DNA of 64,000 nt from Coniferiporia sulphurascens (Eukaryota; Basidiomycota; Agaricomycetes; Hymenochaetales; Hymenochaetaceae), in contig NBBA01000001.1 of NCBI GenBank assembly GCA_002794785.1, positions 62,001 through 126,000 of the forward strand. Reading direction: 5' to 3'. The notes below the pieces were generated by a model, which did not search any database, had not been told where the DNA came from, and worked only from the letters and a program-made list of their open reading frames with translations. Of this stretch, positions 23,187 through 34,946 are shown in pieces (position 1 is the first letter of the stretch; each line of letters begins with the position of its first letter). The translations under genes were made by a program, and so were the position numbers.

Positions 23187-24716
23187 TTCGTGGGACCTGA
23201 TCTCCGGACGAAAGAAAGTGTTGCAGGAAGAAGGAATTGACAGAGGAAAACCCTCTTAGCTCCAAACCACCCGGCATGAATCTCCTAAAACACAGTCTGA
23301 AGTCCTTCTTTGCTTATAATGGACTATTACAAGAAACATTAACTGCAAAAAAGCGCACCCGACCACGAAATAGCACGAACTTTACGAGAAACGCATGGAC
23401 CACTGAAAGGTCGTGAAGTCGAACATCTCATTTTCCGCAAGACTTTTGAGCAGACGTATAAACCCGTTTCAGTCTCCGACTCGGAGTAGTCTGAGGAAGC
23501 GCCCGAAATCTTCGAAGCTGGGCCAATCGCAGACCTATGTCACGGTATTCTCCAAGATGCATGAGGTCCTTTTTAGGAGCCAATGTTGAGTCAGCAGCAA
23601 ATGCTTTCAGCCTTGTCAACCGCAGGACAGTCGATAAGCAACAATGTCACTTCCAGGCGCTTCCCTGCGCGTCTAAGCCGGATTAAGAGCTTTCGCCGCG
23701 CAGAGAACAGCTCATTAAGAGCACGATGGTGGTAATGGAGTCCATGTGTAGTGTCTGGTAACGTCCATCCGCGGTGTACGCAATCATGGGTTAGCCCCCA
23801 TAATTCATGGTAGTTGGAACCATGCGCATTCAACTTGAAGTTGGTGCTAAGAGTTCGTGCATATTGTATCCGTTAATGTTCTAGTCTGGAACTTCGAAGA
23901 AAGATTGGACAGCAATTAATGAATTGGCAGTAAAGCAGAGCGGAAGACACGCACTGATCCTAGGTTCCGACTTTGAGGAGGAGTCGATCCTGAACGTAAT
24001 CAATTTTCTTCGCCGAGTTCTTGATTCAATGATTGTGCTTGTCCTGCCCGCCGTGCCCGGGCCACCCCGACTCGGGGGCAGCGGGCTCCCGTCTGAGTCG
24101 TAGATTGCGTTTACGACTTAACGGATGTGAAGTTACGTAAGTATGAGTATAGGTAATCTACTTCCACGCTAAACAACTCCGGGATAAACTTCGTAAAGTC
24201 GGACCATCATAGAATGTTGACTTGAAACTCAGGAACTGATACATGGCGAATTGCGCTTTCAAATTCCACGATAACGGCACGAGGTTGATTTCCATCTTGT
24301 CCACAAGAAATTCCTTATGGCACCCGCCTTTTCATACGTCTTGGCTCGGGTTGATTAAGCCATTGTTTTTCCTGTAGTAACTTTTCACTGTGAGTCCAAG
24401 TTGCGGCCTGACGTCTGGACTTTTTGGGCACGAGAAGTCAGATGCAAACTCAGAATTATGAGAATCTCCCCACGTTCCTCTGATCTGATCACTGACATGT
24501 TCGTTCCTTATCTCTCCCAAACTCTGGACACGTGTGCCCAACAGAATTAGATGACATCCCATAGTTCAAATCTCGAAGGTTCACTGCTTTCACAGGCCTG
24601 CCATAACCAAAGCGTTTTTACCTATAAGTCTGAACGGATCTCCAAAAGCTCCGCCTGGGCTACGCTCGTCATCGTTTTCCCTCCTTGAAGACCCACCCGT
24701 TATTCAGCACCTAAAA
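23187..24716. other. 1.5 kb without a supportable gene
   Basis: Short frames only. The region ends at the start codon of the alpha/beta hydrolase, so its promoter lies at the right edge. No TATA-like element is clear enough to call. Confidence 0.4.
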
Positions 24717-26090
24717 ATGCTAAAGACGGAGAGATACACCCTTGTAATTCAAGATGGAGACCACTATGATTTTTCAGCGAACCGATATAGCTTGATTGAT
24801 GACGTTTATCGGTCGCGCTCAAACCAGTTGGAGCCCACGACATCCGACCACATCGTTCTCGTGCTGGCTCATGGAGTCGGATTTCGTAAGTCCCCAAATA
24901 ATAGACTCAGAAGCTCTTACTCACACCGAGAAATAGATAAGGAGCTATGGGAACCTTTCCTACTTGATTTACAGTCTATACAGTCAAAGAATCAATCGTC
25001 TCGTTTCGGGAGCTATCTTGTTTCAGAGGCCTGGGCAGTGGATTGTCCCAGCCATGGTGACTCCGGAATTCTGAATGAGGACAAGCTAGTTCAGCTTCGC
25101 AATTTTGAAAGTATGTACATTCTAATAGTGACCGTGGACCCGAGCTAAATAACTTTTCAGGTAGTATAGAGTACTCAAGGGCATTAACGACCCTTATGGA
25201 GTCGGATTTCTTTCCTCATCCACGGTCCAATCGCATAATCCTTGTAGGACACTCCGGTGGAACTTGTGGCATGTGCGTAGTGTCTACGTCCTCAGACTCT
25301 CGATTGTCGTCAAGCTTACAAACTTTACGATCAAGCATACTTTCAGCTTCTGATGGCATGAAGCGATGGGGCCTTTCGCTTTTTCATTCCATTATCCTCC
25401 TCGAACCTGCTGTCATCGCAACTCCCAGCTCTTCCGTCGAAGAGCGTAGTGAAAATTGGAGGACCATCGGGAATCTACTTACTAAGCTCGCTACTCAAAG
25501 ACGCGATAAGTGGTCGTCGAAGAAAGAAGCATATGAGTGGCTTCGCTTGCGTCAACCATATAGCGACTGGGACCCGCGAGCCCTTATACGCTACGTGGTA
25601 AGCGCGCACACAAACTGTAAATTACGGTGCTAGTAAGACTGATTAACTTCCAGGAGCATGGCTTGCGCCCGCTTCCGACATCCTTTTACCCCGAGGAAAT
25701 GACTGGCTGGACTCTCAAGTGTCATAAAGCATTCGAAATCATTCCATTTAGCAGAATCGACGAGACAGCTACATCGGCTAGGATCCTGGAAGATCTTCAC
25801 AAACAGGTGCCCGTACATCTAGTATTTGGACAGGATAGCCCCTTCAGGTAGGCTGTGTTCCAACCTCGTGCCTATCAGAATTATGAAAGACATCTAGACC
25901 GATGGACGAGGATATACCCCTGTTGACGTCTGGAACGGGGAAAAATAGCGGCTTCGCCTCTGTTACCGATATCCCGAATGGAAAACATTTCGTTGGTCCC
26001 TCTTGGTCTTACCCACGACCAGTTGCTTACGCATACGTTGAAATAGATAGTCCAAGAGGATCCGATGGCATCGGCGAGAGCTGTTTTTAA
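24717..26090 (+). CDS. Alpha/beta hydrolase (6 exons, apparently intact)
   Basis: Serine hydrolase of the alpha/beta-hydrolase fold; substrate unknown. Exons by eye: 24717-24885, 24931-25110, 25161-25272, 25336-25597, 25654-25847, 25898-26090. All phases fit, giving 369 residues. Motifs: HIVLVLAHGVGF (oxyanion-hole strand), ELWEPFLLDLQ, AWAVDCPSHGDSG, the nucleophile elbow NRIILVGHSGGTCG (Ser in GHSGG), IILLEPAVIATP, VHLVFGQDSPF (probable acid residue Asp) and DIPNGKHFVG (probable catalytic His). Fungal relatives with this HGVGFHKELW-type start are usually annotated as AB-hydrolase-1 proteins. A further possible exon (WNEEASFDATLITLLCTQLD, about 26128-26210) lies just downstream and could be an alternative C-terminus. 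Confidence 0.78.
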
Positions 26091-26329
26091 CTCTCTCGGT
26101 ATTCTGAGGGCCAGCAGTGACGCAGTGGAACGAAGAAGCTTCCTTTGATGCTACACTTATCACCCTTCTTTGCACTCAGCTTGATGAGTTTCCCGACTTC
26201 CGAGGATGATAGCCTGTCGTCGCTGCGTACGATTCATTATTGGAAGTGATTATGATTGTTGTGTTGTAGTTATTTGTAAACGTACGTCGCCTTAACTGAG
26301 ATTGAATGTCAAATTTGTGGCTTTTTCTC

Positions 26330-27642
26330 GGACAATCCGTCAGCTTTCAAGGGAGTATACATCCTAGCTGTATTTCACACTACGCATCCTCAGGTCTGTG
26401 GCTAATAAGACAACAGGTCATCCAGACATCTACGCGTTCGTCCTACTCCTCTTCAATGCGCTCTCACGTCCTCGGTCCTTGTCCCAGAAACTGCTCGATT
26501 TACTCCGGGGAGATGGTGCAATTTGTTTCTGGTGACCGCACTTTTGACCGCTATAGCATTCGGACCGATTTCTGTACAGAACTGGGTTCTGTTTGTAAAG
26601 CTTGCCACATCAGAATGATGATTTAGATACTTAGTACTAATTCATTTTCAGCAATGCGTATGATGTGTTGATTGTTGTCGCTCCATTGAATAGTCCCGTC
26701 CCCGTTTCGGTATCCCATATGCACCAACGTCGAGTTGATAGATCCGCCGGTTTCCACTAGTCTCCTTCGCCGCTAAGCCATCTTCCCCTTCGCGGCCTCA
26801 TCCATCCGCGCCATCGGCAGCAGCCTCTCGCGCGCGCAATGCCTGACCTGCCGCAATACCGGCGTGCGGGCCATTCAAAAGGAGGCCACGATCAGGCGGA
26901 CTAGTGCCGGGCGGAGGCGCCGGTGCAGCGAGTGAAAACGTAAGTGATGTCGAGCCAAGGAGCGGTTGGCTCCCTCCCTCAGCCTGCTGCCCGTGGTGAC
27001 TCTGACCTTGCGTACCCTGTTGTGTCGGCTGTGAATGCGCCTGCCAGTGAGTCTGTGACTGCGACTGGGATTGTGCTTTGCGACTCGGTGATTTGAAACT
27101 TTCCTCATAGGGAAGAACGGGAGGAATGTGGTTCGCGACAAGCGTGCGTACAGGTTGGGGCGTCAAATGTACAGCGGCAGACGAATGCTGGACCAGGAAT
27201 TTCAGCGAGGCCTTTGAATCGCCCTCGTCCCTACATATTTCCATGAGGCGATCATCTGACAAGGCACTACCAATCGCAAAGGATCCCATTTCGGTTCGAT
27301 ATATTGAGAAATACGGTCCGTGACGCACACCTCAATCAGCCTTCGCTTATTGTCCTGGGGCTTGGGTACGGGGGCTTACCTGATTTTCTAGCAGTGACTA
27401 AATAACATTTTTATTCCTCAAGCTTCGTGAGGGCGATGGTAGCGAGCGCAGTCTTAAGTTTATATCTTCACTTGAAACTCCCAGACCGTCGGGATACACT
27501 TCTCGACAAAACGTTGGAAAGTGTGTATGGCAGCGAATGCCTGCTTAATGGCATGTTTGACCTTCGGTTTCGGTGCGCATCAACATCGACTTTTGAGCAT
27601 ATTCTACCATGTTATGCTTTATCATTATTGATTTCCCCGTAG
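26330..27642 (+). pseudogene. DUF6533-like pseudogene DB3, truncated and split
   Basis: Only the 3' half of a DB-type gene remains: SAFKGVYILAV (about 26339), then PDIYAFVLLLFNALSRPRS (26420s-26480s), then a degenerate MRMMC exon (about 26655) with a TGA where DB2 continues. The C-terminal exon (VASAVLSLYLHLKLPDRRDT, from about 27435) follows 0.7 kb later; the equivalent gap in DB1 is about 120 bases. The extra DNA is the MAPKKK-like fragment on the opposite strand. N-terminal exons are absent. Confidence 0.65.
26798..27328 (-). pseudogene. Fragment of a Bck1-type MAPKKK (Ras-association-like region)
   Basis: A 176-codon open frame beginning FSIYRTEMGSFAIGSALSDD and continuing RLMEICRDEGDSKASLKFLV, then a Gln/Ser/Pro-rich linker. 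From memory this matches the N-terminal ubiquitin-like/RA region plus linker of basidiomycete Bck1/Ste11-type MAPKKKs of the cell-wall integrity pathway, which should be followed by a long linker and a kinase domain. Neither the upstream half of the RA region nor any kinase domain is present. It sits inside the DB3 relic in antisense orientation, which identifies it as a displaced gene fragment rather than a gene. Confidence 0.55.
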
Positions 27643-30482
27643 TGTAATCCCGCACTTGGCATAAACGTAAGATTTCTAATATAAACGTCGAGTCTCTTCT
27701 ATACCCTAGAGTATCGAAAAGTCGTTGGTTTTCAATTCGCAAAAGCTTTAAGGTTCGAGTATACCAAGGGCCGAATTTCCTGCGTCGACATATACCTCTT
27801 GAAACCGCGGTAAATGCGATCATTGTGAACGCTGCGACTGTCCTCACTACTACAATACATGCTTATGGTGGCCCCCTCTTAACCCATATCCGATTCCCCG
27901 GTTCCCGCCGACAGTGTATAATAAAGCCCGTAAAAAGACTTATTCAGGCCAGACACGGACTATGATCCAGACCAATACTTATCAGATCGAATACAACGGG
28001 CTCAATCCCGGACGTTTTGAACTCACGCGTCGGAAAGGAACAATCATGGACACTGTGATGAACCTAAAACGTTGGGTCACTAAATGAGTTCCGGCGTGAT
28101 AATCGCTTAATAAAGACTCTGTTGCAGATGATCAGATGGAGCATGATTTCACACGTGAACTTTCAAACACAAGAAGGCGTTTTTTACGCCGCATCGTGGT
28201 AATTAATCACTAAGGGTGGCAGCTATAATATAATGAAGGAAAAGCCGGTGAATAAAATCAGCGGGAGATTTAGCCCTAGTGAGAGCAGGGATTATAGTAG
28301 TTATCGTGTTCAGCTAAAGCTAAAAAGGATAATGAAGGCCATAGATGCATCGCCATTCAGAACGTCCAAGAAAATAGATAAAACCTGCACAGCACCAGAA
28401 GTATTGGTATCTTCGTACTAGGTGGATACAAAAGAAGTAGCACGGAACACGAGCACCGGTGCAAGTATACAGAGATAACTTCAGCCAGCGCTCGTGTACC
28501 AAGGATGGAAGGGGAAATTGCTTCGACTTAACCCTCTGAGGCATCTCATGATCAAAGACACCCAGTTAAACAAAAGCAGACCTAGTTGATGCTTCGAGAT
28601 CTTGCTTTGAAAATAGAAGTTTTGCCAATAATCAACCAATAAGCTGACAGTGGACTGTTGATTCTCAAGACGGTCAGAGAATTTCCCGGAATTAATGTCG
28701 AAGCGTAACACAGACTGCACGAGGGCTCATAGGAACATAGAAGAATACACAAAGCAAAAATAGCTTTAGACAGACACGACCTCATTTCTTTCTTTATTTC
28801 TCCACGGTAGAGCGATAAAAAAGCTAGGAAAGAACAAGAGAGATCACAGAAAAATGTAAGGAACGAGAAGGAGAGAAATTGAAAGCTGGGGTCGAGCGGT
28901 GGAACCCAGGAGTGTGGACACGGTTGCTCCAAAGAGCGATTCCCAGACATCCGAAGTGCATGTGTAGAAAAGATACGACACCGCCAAAGCTTGAGTAATC
29001 GAAGATTGCGAATCCCAGTCAAAGTATTCGGTACAAGCACTCAGTTGGGACACCACCTCCCATGATAAAAGGACCACGGCGGCCGGCCGCACATGTAGTC
29101 CCGTACGCCCTCACAGCGACCAGCGACCATACAACCGACGCGCCTTGACACCCCCAGCGAGTTGTCGCGAACACTCCGAGCCACCACCGTGCCATAAAGC
29201 GGTGAAAGGGCTGTATGAGCACAGAAGTACTCACATATTCTCCTGTCCAAAGCGTTGATAATCCCCCCTCTACCCCCTTCTGATGCAAATTGGCAGAAAC
29301 GCACCAAAGTAATTGCACCTTTATCTTCGTCACGACAGCTTCCTTCCCAGCAATCCACAGCTGTATGGATACGCGGCCCCTAGTATCTCAAATGCCGTTG
29401 TGTACATTCCTTTTGTAAAAACGTAACACAATTGACCAGTTAGTTTCTAGGAACCCAGACGAGAAAAATCGCATCCACAAGCCCATGAAGACAATATCCG
29501 AATACCATAGTCAACCCTGTAAATTTATGCTGATGACGGGCCGATGTTCGGTCGATGCGCGGTCAACGTGAGCGCTCTCCTTTTGTCGGAGTTCTAAAAA
29601 GAACGGCAAGTGCCGCATCTAGTGTCAAATGCAGAAGTCTCAACAGATATCAAGTCTCCAGATCGAATCCGGTCCTCAATAAAGAAAAGCAATCAACCTC
29701 GCTCGCTAGAGTCTAGATTATCTAACTCGGTGGACCATGGGCCCAGTGAACTTAAACGCCACAGTACGGACCATCACTGAAGGAACGGTCTGTCACTTAC
29801 AACCTCCGAATAGACATATGGGGTTTGTCCGCGGTCGTATAAAATCTCTTCATTTTTCGTGACTATCAATCGGTTCAAAAAAACTGATTTCAGAAATCAG
29901 AGGATTTGGTGGCTTGCTATTATTACACCACCCGGCCTCCTGAAAGCTCCGACACGAAAAAAAGGCAGAGTGTTGTAAAAGTTCAGCTCCATGGGGAACA
30001 AGACAAATTCCTGGAGTAATTAGATTGCCGACCCCGCCAAGCGTACCATTAGACTGACGAAGAAACTGGGTTCGTGTCTGTTCGCAAGTAGTCATGTTAA
30101 GAAGGTCTGTTGCCAGCTTCGTGAAAAGGAAAAGGAACAAAACACATTCCCAATTATGTAGCGATCCGCACAATGCGCAACCTTCCTCATGTCGGCCACA
30201 ATTCGCGACAATTGTCAGGTACAGCGGCACTGTATTCAAATGCAGGGTCGCTAACGTCGGCCCTTTTTTTTCCGTCCTAGGGGGCCAATCGCTCAATTGA
30301 GAATTACCTCACCGAATATGAACTTGCTGCTCACCTCTGTGAACATTTATCCATTTCTGTATTGCCTATACTTTGGGGTAAAGTTTATTGATAATTGAGC
30401 TACATACTAAACATGTATCAACGCAATTAGACCTCAATGCGCAAAGAGCAGAGATGCTTGAGACAAAAGAGTCCAAGGAAAA
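27643..30482. other. 2.8 kb without a recognised gene
   Basis: Largest frames are 28582-29040 (-), 29019-29358 (-, two overlapping frames) and 29850-30296 (-). The first contains hydrophobic runs such as FAL-CILLCSY and FQFLSFSFLTFF, but no family motif or flanking exons. The 148-codon frame at 29850-30296 shows nothing recognisable. I do not support any as a gene. Confidence 0.4.
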
Positions 30483-32728
30483 CTACGCAGAACCACCTAG
30501 CCCAGTCTCTCCACTGCTACTCCTGCTGCCTTCTTTACCCTCCTTGAGACCCCAGTCCTCGTCTAGAGATGTGTGAAGCGGCAGTTCCTTCATCATCAGG
30601 CTCGCAGCAAGGCCTGCCACCGCACACGCGGTCATCACTTCCCAGTAGACCCGCAGGCTCTGAGCAAACGCGACCTGTACGCTAGTCCGGAACGGCTCTT
30701 CGAGTGTTGGAATAAGGGGAATGATGGAGTATGCAACGGAAGTCCCAGACGGGAACTGTTGGATAAACTCCGCGGGAAGCCTTTTCTGCAGCTCGTTTTG
30801 CAAAATTGTACCGCCCACTGTAACTCCCCATACCTGTACGGACAATATATCAATCTCATACGTAAACAAAGGGACAATCGTATAACGTACTTGTGAGAAA
30901 AAGCGGACAAACATAAAGAATGCGAGCGCGTTTGCATTCAACGAAACTGGCAGAGGCGCCAGCACAGGGAAGAACGCCGTGGTCATCAGAATGCCGAGAC
31001 CAAGACCAATCAACACCTGGTAACCGATGTACCGACCACGAGAAGTATCAGCGTCGAGCGATATTAAGAGTGCCCCTGAGATGATCAAAACGACCCAAGA
31101 GAACCATAGTTGCGGACGGTATTTTCCCGACTTCGCCACGCTAATACCAGCAATCAATCCGAAGGGCATGATGGTGAACCCGAGTCCGAAAATGTCGACA
31201 CCAGAGCCAATCGGTGTGGCGAATTTACAGGCCTGGAAGTAGACAGGAAGGTAATCTAGTTTATACATGGTCAATAGGCCATTCCCACTCTAAGGATCGT
31301 GTTAAACTCACAAATGCACCCGAGGAGAGTGAAGTTCATAAAGAAACCTTGGATGTAACCACTGACGCTCGTCCGAGTTGACATCACTGAGAAAGGAACC
31401 TGTATTATGGTCAGCAATCGTGGCCTTGCTTTCGATAGTAAGAAAGACTATTACCAGCGGCCGTTCCGGAACTTTGGCTTCATATACAATAAATCCAATG
31501 AAGCCGACAATTCCTAAAATCAAAGGGACGAGAACCTGGGCAGAAGACCAAGGGAACTTGACACCGCCCCAGGTCAGTCCAATGACGGCCGCCGTTGTTG
31601 CAGCTATCACGAGGAAATTTCCACTACGAACGCGAAATACATCAAAGCCATGTACGCAGTTTAAAAGACAGGAACTCACGTCCAATCGAGTTTATATAGC
31701 TTCTCTTTTATTGTGCCTTTCGGGACTTTCAAGTCGAGGCAAGTAAAGACGAGGAAGCCAGTTGCCGCGCAAATTGGAAGGTTCATGTCTGTATAGCGGA
31801 CGAGTACTCTTAATAAAAAAACTGTCCCATAATAAACCACTATACTCACAGAAAAACCAACGCCATTGACCGTGTTGAACCAGAGCGCCAGCAATGACTG
31901 GAGCAGACGAAGTTCCGAAGCAATAAGCGCTGAAGAGTCTGGGTTGAGCTTTCGTTGCTCGCACAGTAACTCAAAGAACATACATAGCAATGAGTCCGTT
32001 GAATACACCACGCTCTTGAAGAGGTACAAGGTCGGCAATAATTATTTGTGTCAAAGACGCGATGCCTCCAGCACCAATTCCTTGGATAGCTAAAAGACCG
32101 TTTATACCCCACACGAGCAATAGCAGTTTTTGGATACGCACTTCGCGCAGCGATGAGAAAGTTAAGGCTTGGTGCTGCGCCACACATGGCACTGCCAACG
32201 GCGAAAAGAAAGACCTGAAATAACATAACGCTTCTCCTTCCGAATACCTTTTCCGAATATTAATGAACTGTGTTTCGGAGATCGGGTGACAGAGTACAAT
32301 AGAGCTTACCTGAGCCATTCCCCCACTCAAAGGCAAAAAGGCAGTAGCTGACAAGGCATAGGCGGACCCAACCCATTCGAATTCGCGGCCGTGAAGATCA
32401 GCTACGATTACCGGAAGCGCAGTGCCGACTCCGGCCTATGCACGGCGCCTGCGTTCAGTCTCCATATGTGGTGACAAATATGGCGTGATAAACGCACCAA
32501 GTCGAGGACCATGAGGAAAGAGGAGACCATGATCGCGACGATGCACAACCAGAACCGTATACCTCTCTCCGGACTTTGGGTGACATCCTCGCCGAGTGGC
32601 ACGACATCGGGCTCCACCGCAGTCAGGAGGGTGATACGGGTCGAGGCATCGACCTCTCTAGACTCCTGGGGCTCGCTTGGGGCTTGCTTGTCGGATGCAT
32701 AGCCCTCGTAAGATGCAGTACTTTCCAT
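30483..32728 (-). CDS. MFS drug/H+ antiporter-type transporter MFS2 (intact)
   Basis: Paralogue of MFS1 with the same exon plan, in inverse orientation. Start at 32728 (MESTASYEGYASDKQAPSEP; a hydrophilic N-terminus different from MFS1). Conserved segments in order: AGVGTALPVIVADLHG, a FGRR loop, QIIIADLVPLQERGVFNG, GQWRWFF, MNLPICAATGFLV, FLVIAATTAAVIGLTWGG, TRTSVSGYIQGFF, YLPVYFQACKFATPIGSGVD, GLGLGILMTTAFFPVLAPL, then GVTVGGTILQNELQKRLPAE and a tail ending at 30483-30485. Introns are short GT-AG and the checked phases agree. Predicted 14-TM proton antiporter at the plasma membrane; substrate unknown. Differences from MFS1 are spread throughout, so the duplication is not recent. Confidence 0.87.
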
Positions 32729-33414
32729 GCAGCGTAGCGTTTGAGTTGAGGGTGAGAATATGGGAGAGACGGAGAGGAAGGAACGGCACACTAAGGGTGA
32801 AAAGGAAGTGCGTGTCCGCCAGTTGCCGTGATGTTCATATCAAAGAGGACGAGTTCGCAATCTTCTAATTGCGGGACCGTGTAGTCCATCCAGTATTTTT
32901 ACCTCCAACTGAGGTGAAATGTTAACTAATGATAGTGGTAAAGTTGGTGACGGGTCCAGAAGAGAGATTGTGGTTCGAGTCCCACATCAGTGAATATTCC
33001 CGTCGGTCACAGCAAAATTGCTTGCATCGCCGATAGTCGCCGGAAGCATCTGATTTTTTTGTTGATCTAAAGCGCCTCTTCAGGGAGAAAGTGCGGTGCA
33101 TAGCGACGCGTCTCGGTTTTGTGGCGCTCGTTTATGGTGGTTCCATTTGACCGGTACTACTAATAATAGCGACAGGAGTCAGAATGAGATACACGTAAGC
33201 AGCCGACACAAACGCAATTACTGAATGTGACAAGAGAAGCAACAACGCTTGGCCGAGAACGCCATACCTCCACGCAGTACATCACGGGCACCAAGCATAT
33301 TGCATCGTAAAGCACACCCATAGGAAACCGTAAACTTTATGGAGCAAATCATACACCCTGAGATGAAGAGGGCCAGTACACACAATAAAGTTGGACTGTT
33401 AGTAGCGGCCCGTT
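32729..33414. other. MFS2 upstream region, with a pol III B-box-like string
   Basis: About 690 bases between MFS2 (-) and the end of DB2 (-). It contains TGTGGTTCGAGTCCCACA (about 32969-32986), an exact GGTTCGAGTCC B-box flanked by a perfect 5-bp T-arm stem. I could not pair an acceptor or anticodon stem upstream, so I read it as a tRNA relic or chance, not a tRNA gene. Confidence 0.3.
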
Positions 33415-34946
33415 TCAGTCCGTCGTATCAGTCCGGATTTGCAATTCGGTCTCCTCTGCGAGAAGGCGATCGTCTCCGTACATGCTTTCCATCCTCGAAT
33501 GGAGGTACGCGTCGCGATGTTCGGGACTATTCAAACGCAAGTACAAGCGTGAGACTGCCGTAGATACTATCGTACTTGCGAAACTAGGATTCGAAATGAT
33601 ACTTAGTAGTAGCTGCACATAAAAGCCATTGGTCTCGCTTACCTAAGGCCTAGTACGGCAAGCGAAGGCTGCAAAAAAAGGGAAACACATGAGCGACCAC
33701 GGTCCCACTGAAGCTCGAACACTTACCGGGGCGACAAAAGTAATAATTAAACACATCATGCGCATTGCTAAGAAAGTTAACGTAAGAATACTTTTCATTC
33801 ACAACAATATGGTGAACAAACAGAAAGTTGTCTGTAATAGAGTAGGTTACTTTCGACTATAACATATGCTTGTGTGGAACACCTACCAAGAAAAATATCA
33901 ATCCGTCGCCCCAGAGTAGGTCGAGCAGTCTTTGCGACGATGCTCTCGGACGCGAAAGCGCGTTGATGCAGAGTAAGGCGAATGCATACAGATCTAAGAC
34001 CACCTATACACACCCTTCTATGACCCGGAGAGACTTAGAGTGTGGAAGGAAGTACGTACAGCTGGAATATAGACACCCTTGAATCCTGGCGGATTCCGGA
34101 CAGAGTCGCAAACCCTAATACTATTGACAATGAGCTGAAAGCGAAAATTGTCTAATGTCGATCAATCAATAAATTGAAAACGGAATCGATAGTACGAAGT
34201 AAACCTACTTTTCATCTGCAGCACGGTTATAGCTAGCGACACGATTGTCGCCGAGTGAAGGAATATGAAGCCAGCTGCCATCATCCAGGATGTCCGTCTG
34301 GAAGCTTTCCACAAAGTAAGTAGTTCGTATAGGACGATTCCTGAGTTAGGAAAGAACGACATTAGTGCAATAAAACAAGGCTGGCCATTCTGCTAACCAT
34401 TTCCTAGAGTCTCTATTGAGACATCAAGAACCATGACGGCCATGCCAGAGTTTCTGCACCTACACACAGGAAACTTTAGCAGCTGTCAGTGTCTGTCATA
34501 CGTATGAAGTAATTACTAGGAGCAAGTCAGTAACTGCAGTCCTAAGAGGCGGTCAGCACCTACCCAGATATCGGTTTTGTTTGTCACTGGTATTAGAACT
34601 AATCAAGGGCCGTCAGTACGCACAGGAATATGTTTAAAAAAGGAATCTGACGCACAGGCTAAGTAGAACGTAGAGAGTATAACAGACCCATAGCGGTTAA
34701 CGACGTACGCAGCCTTTAGCACAGTCCACCGTTCGGAGGTCCAAACAATAGACGTTTCATCCGCAATCGTCAGGAAAATATCGTAAGTGAGTACTGAGAA
34801 TCCTGCAACTGCGACCGGAGCACCAAGAACCGGTCGTCAGTTCCTATTTTCCGACTTAGTACAGTGCATTGCGACGTACATGTGAGATATCTGACTGCAA
34901 GCAGATTAATTACCTCCGAAACTAACAGCTCGTTAGTCCCAGACAT
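33415..34946 (-). CDS. DUF6533-like membrane protein DB2 (multi-exon, largely intact)
   Basis: Start at 34946: MSGTNELLVSEVINLLAVRY, spliced to the DUF6533 core FSVLTYDIFLTIADETSIVW and RWTVLKAAYVVNRYGSV. Further exons: GMAVMVLDVSIETLGNG (about 34400), GIVLYELLTLWKASRRTSW plus MMAAGFIFLHSATIVSLAI (34200-34345), DLYAFALLCINALSRPRASS (about 33920-33990), FLAMRMMCLIITFVAP (about 33725) and the last exon STIVSTAVSRLYLRLNSPEH to the stop at 33415. Each has a counterpart in DB1. As in DB1, the join before the GMAVMVL exon is one base out of phase in my model. The protein is a multi-pass membrane protein of unknown function. Confidence 0.65.

Noticed and set aside
32910..32998. tRNA gene (exact B-box GGTTCGAGTCC with paired T-arm)
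   Set aside because: The T-arm pairs, but no 5' acceptor strand complementary to TCAGTGA and no anticodon stem can be found upstream.
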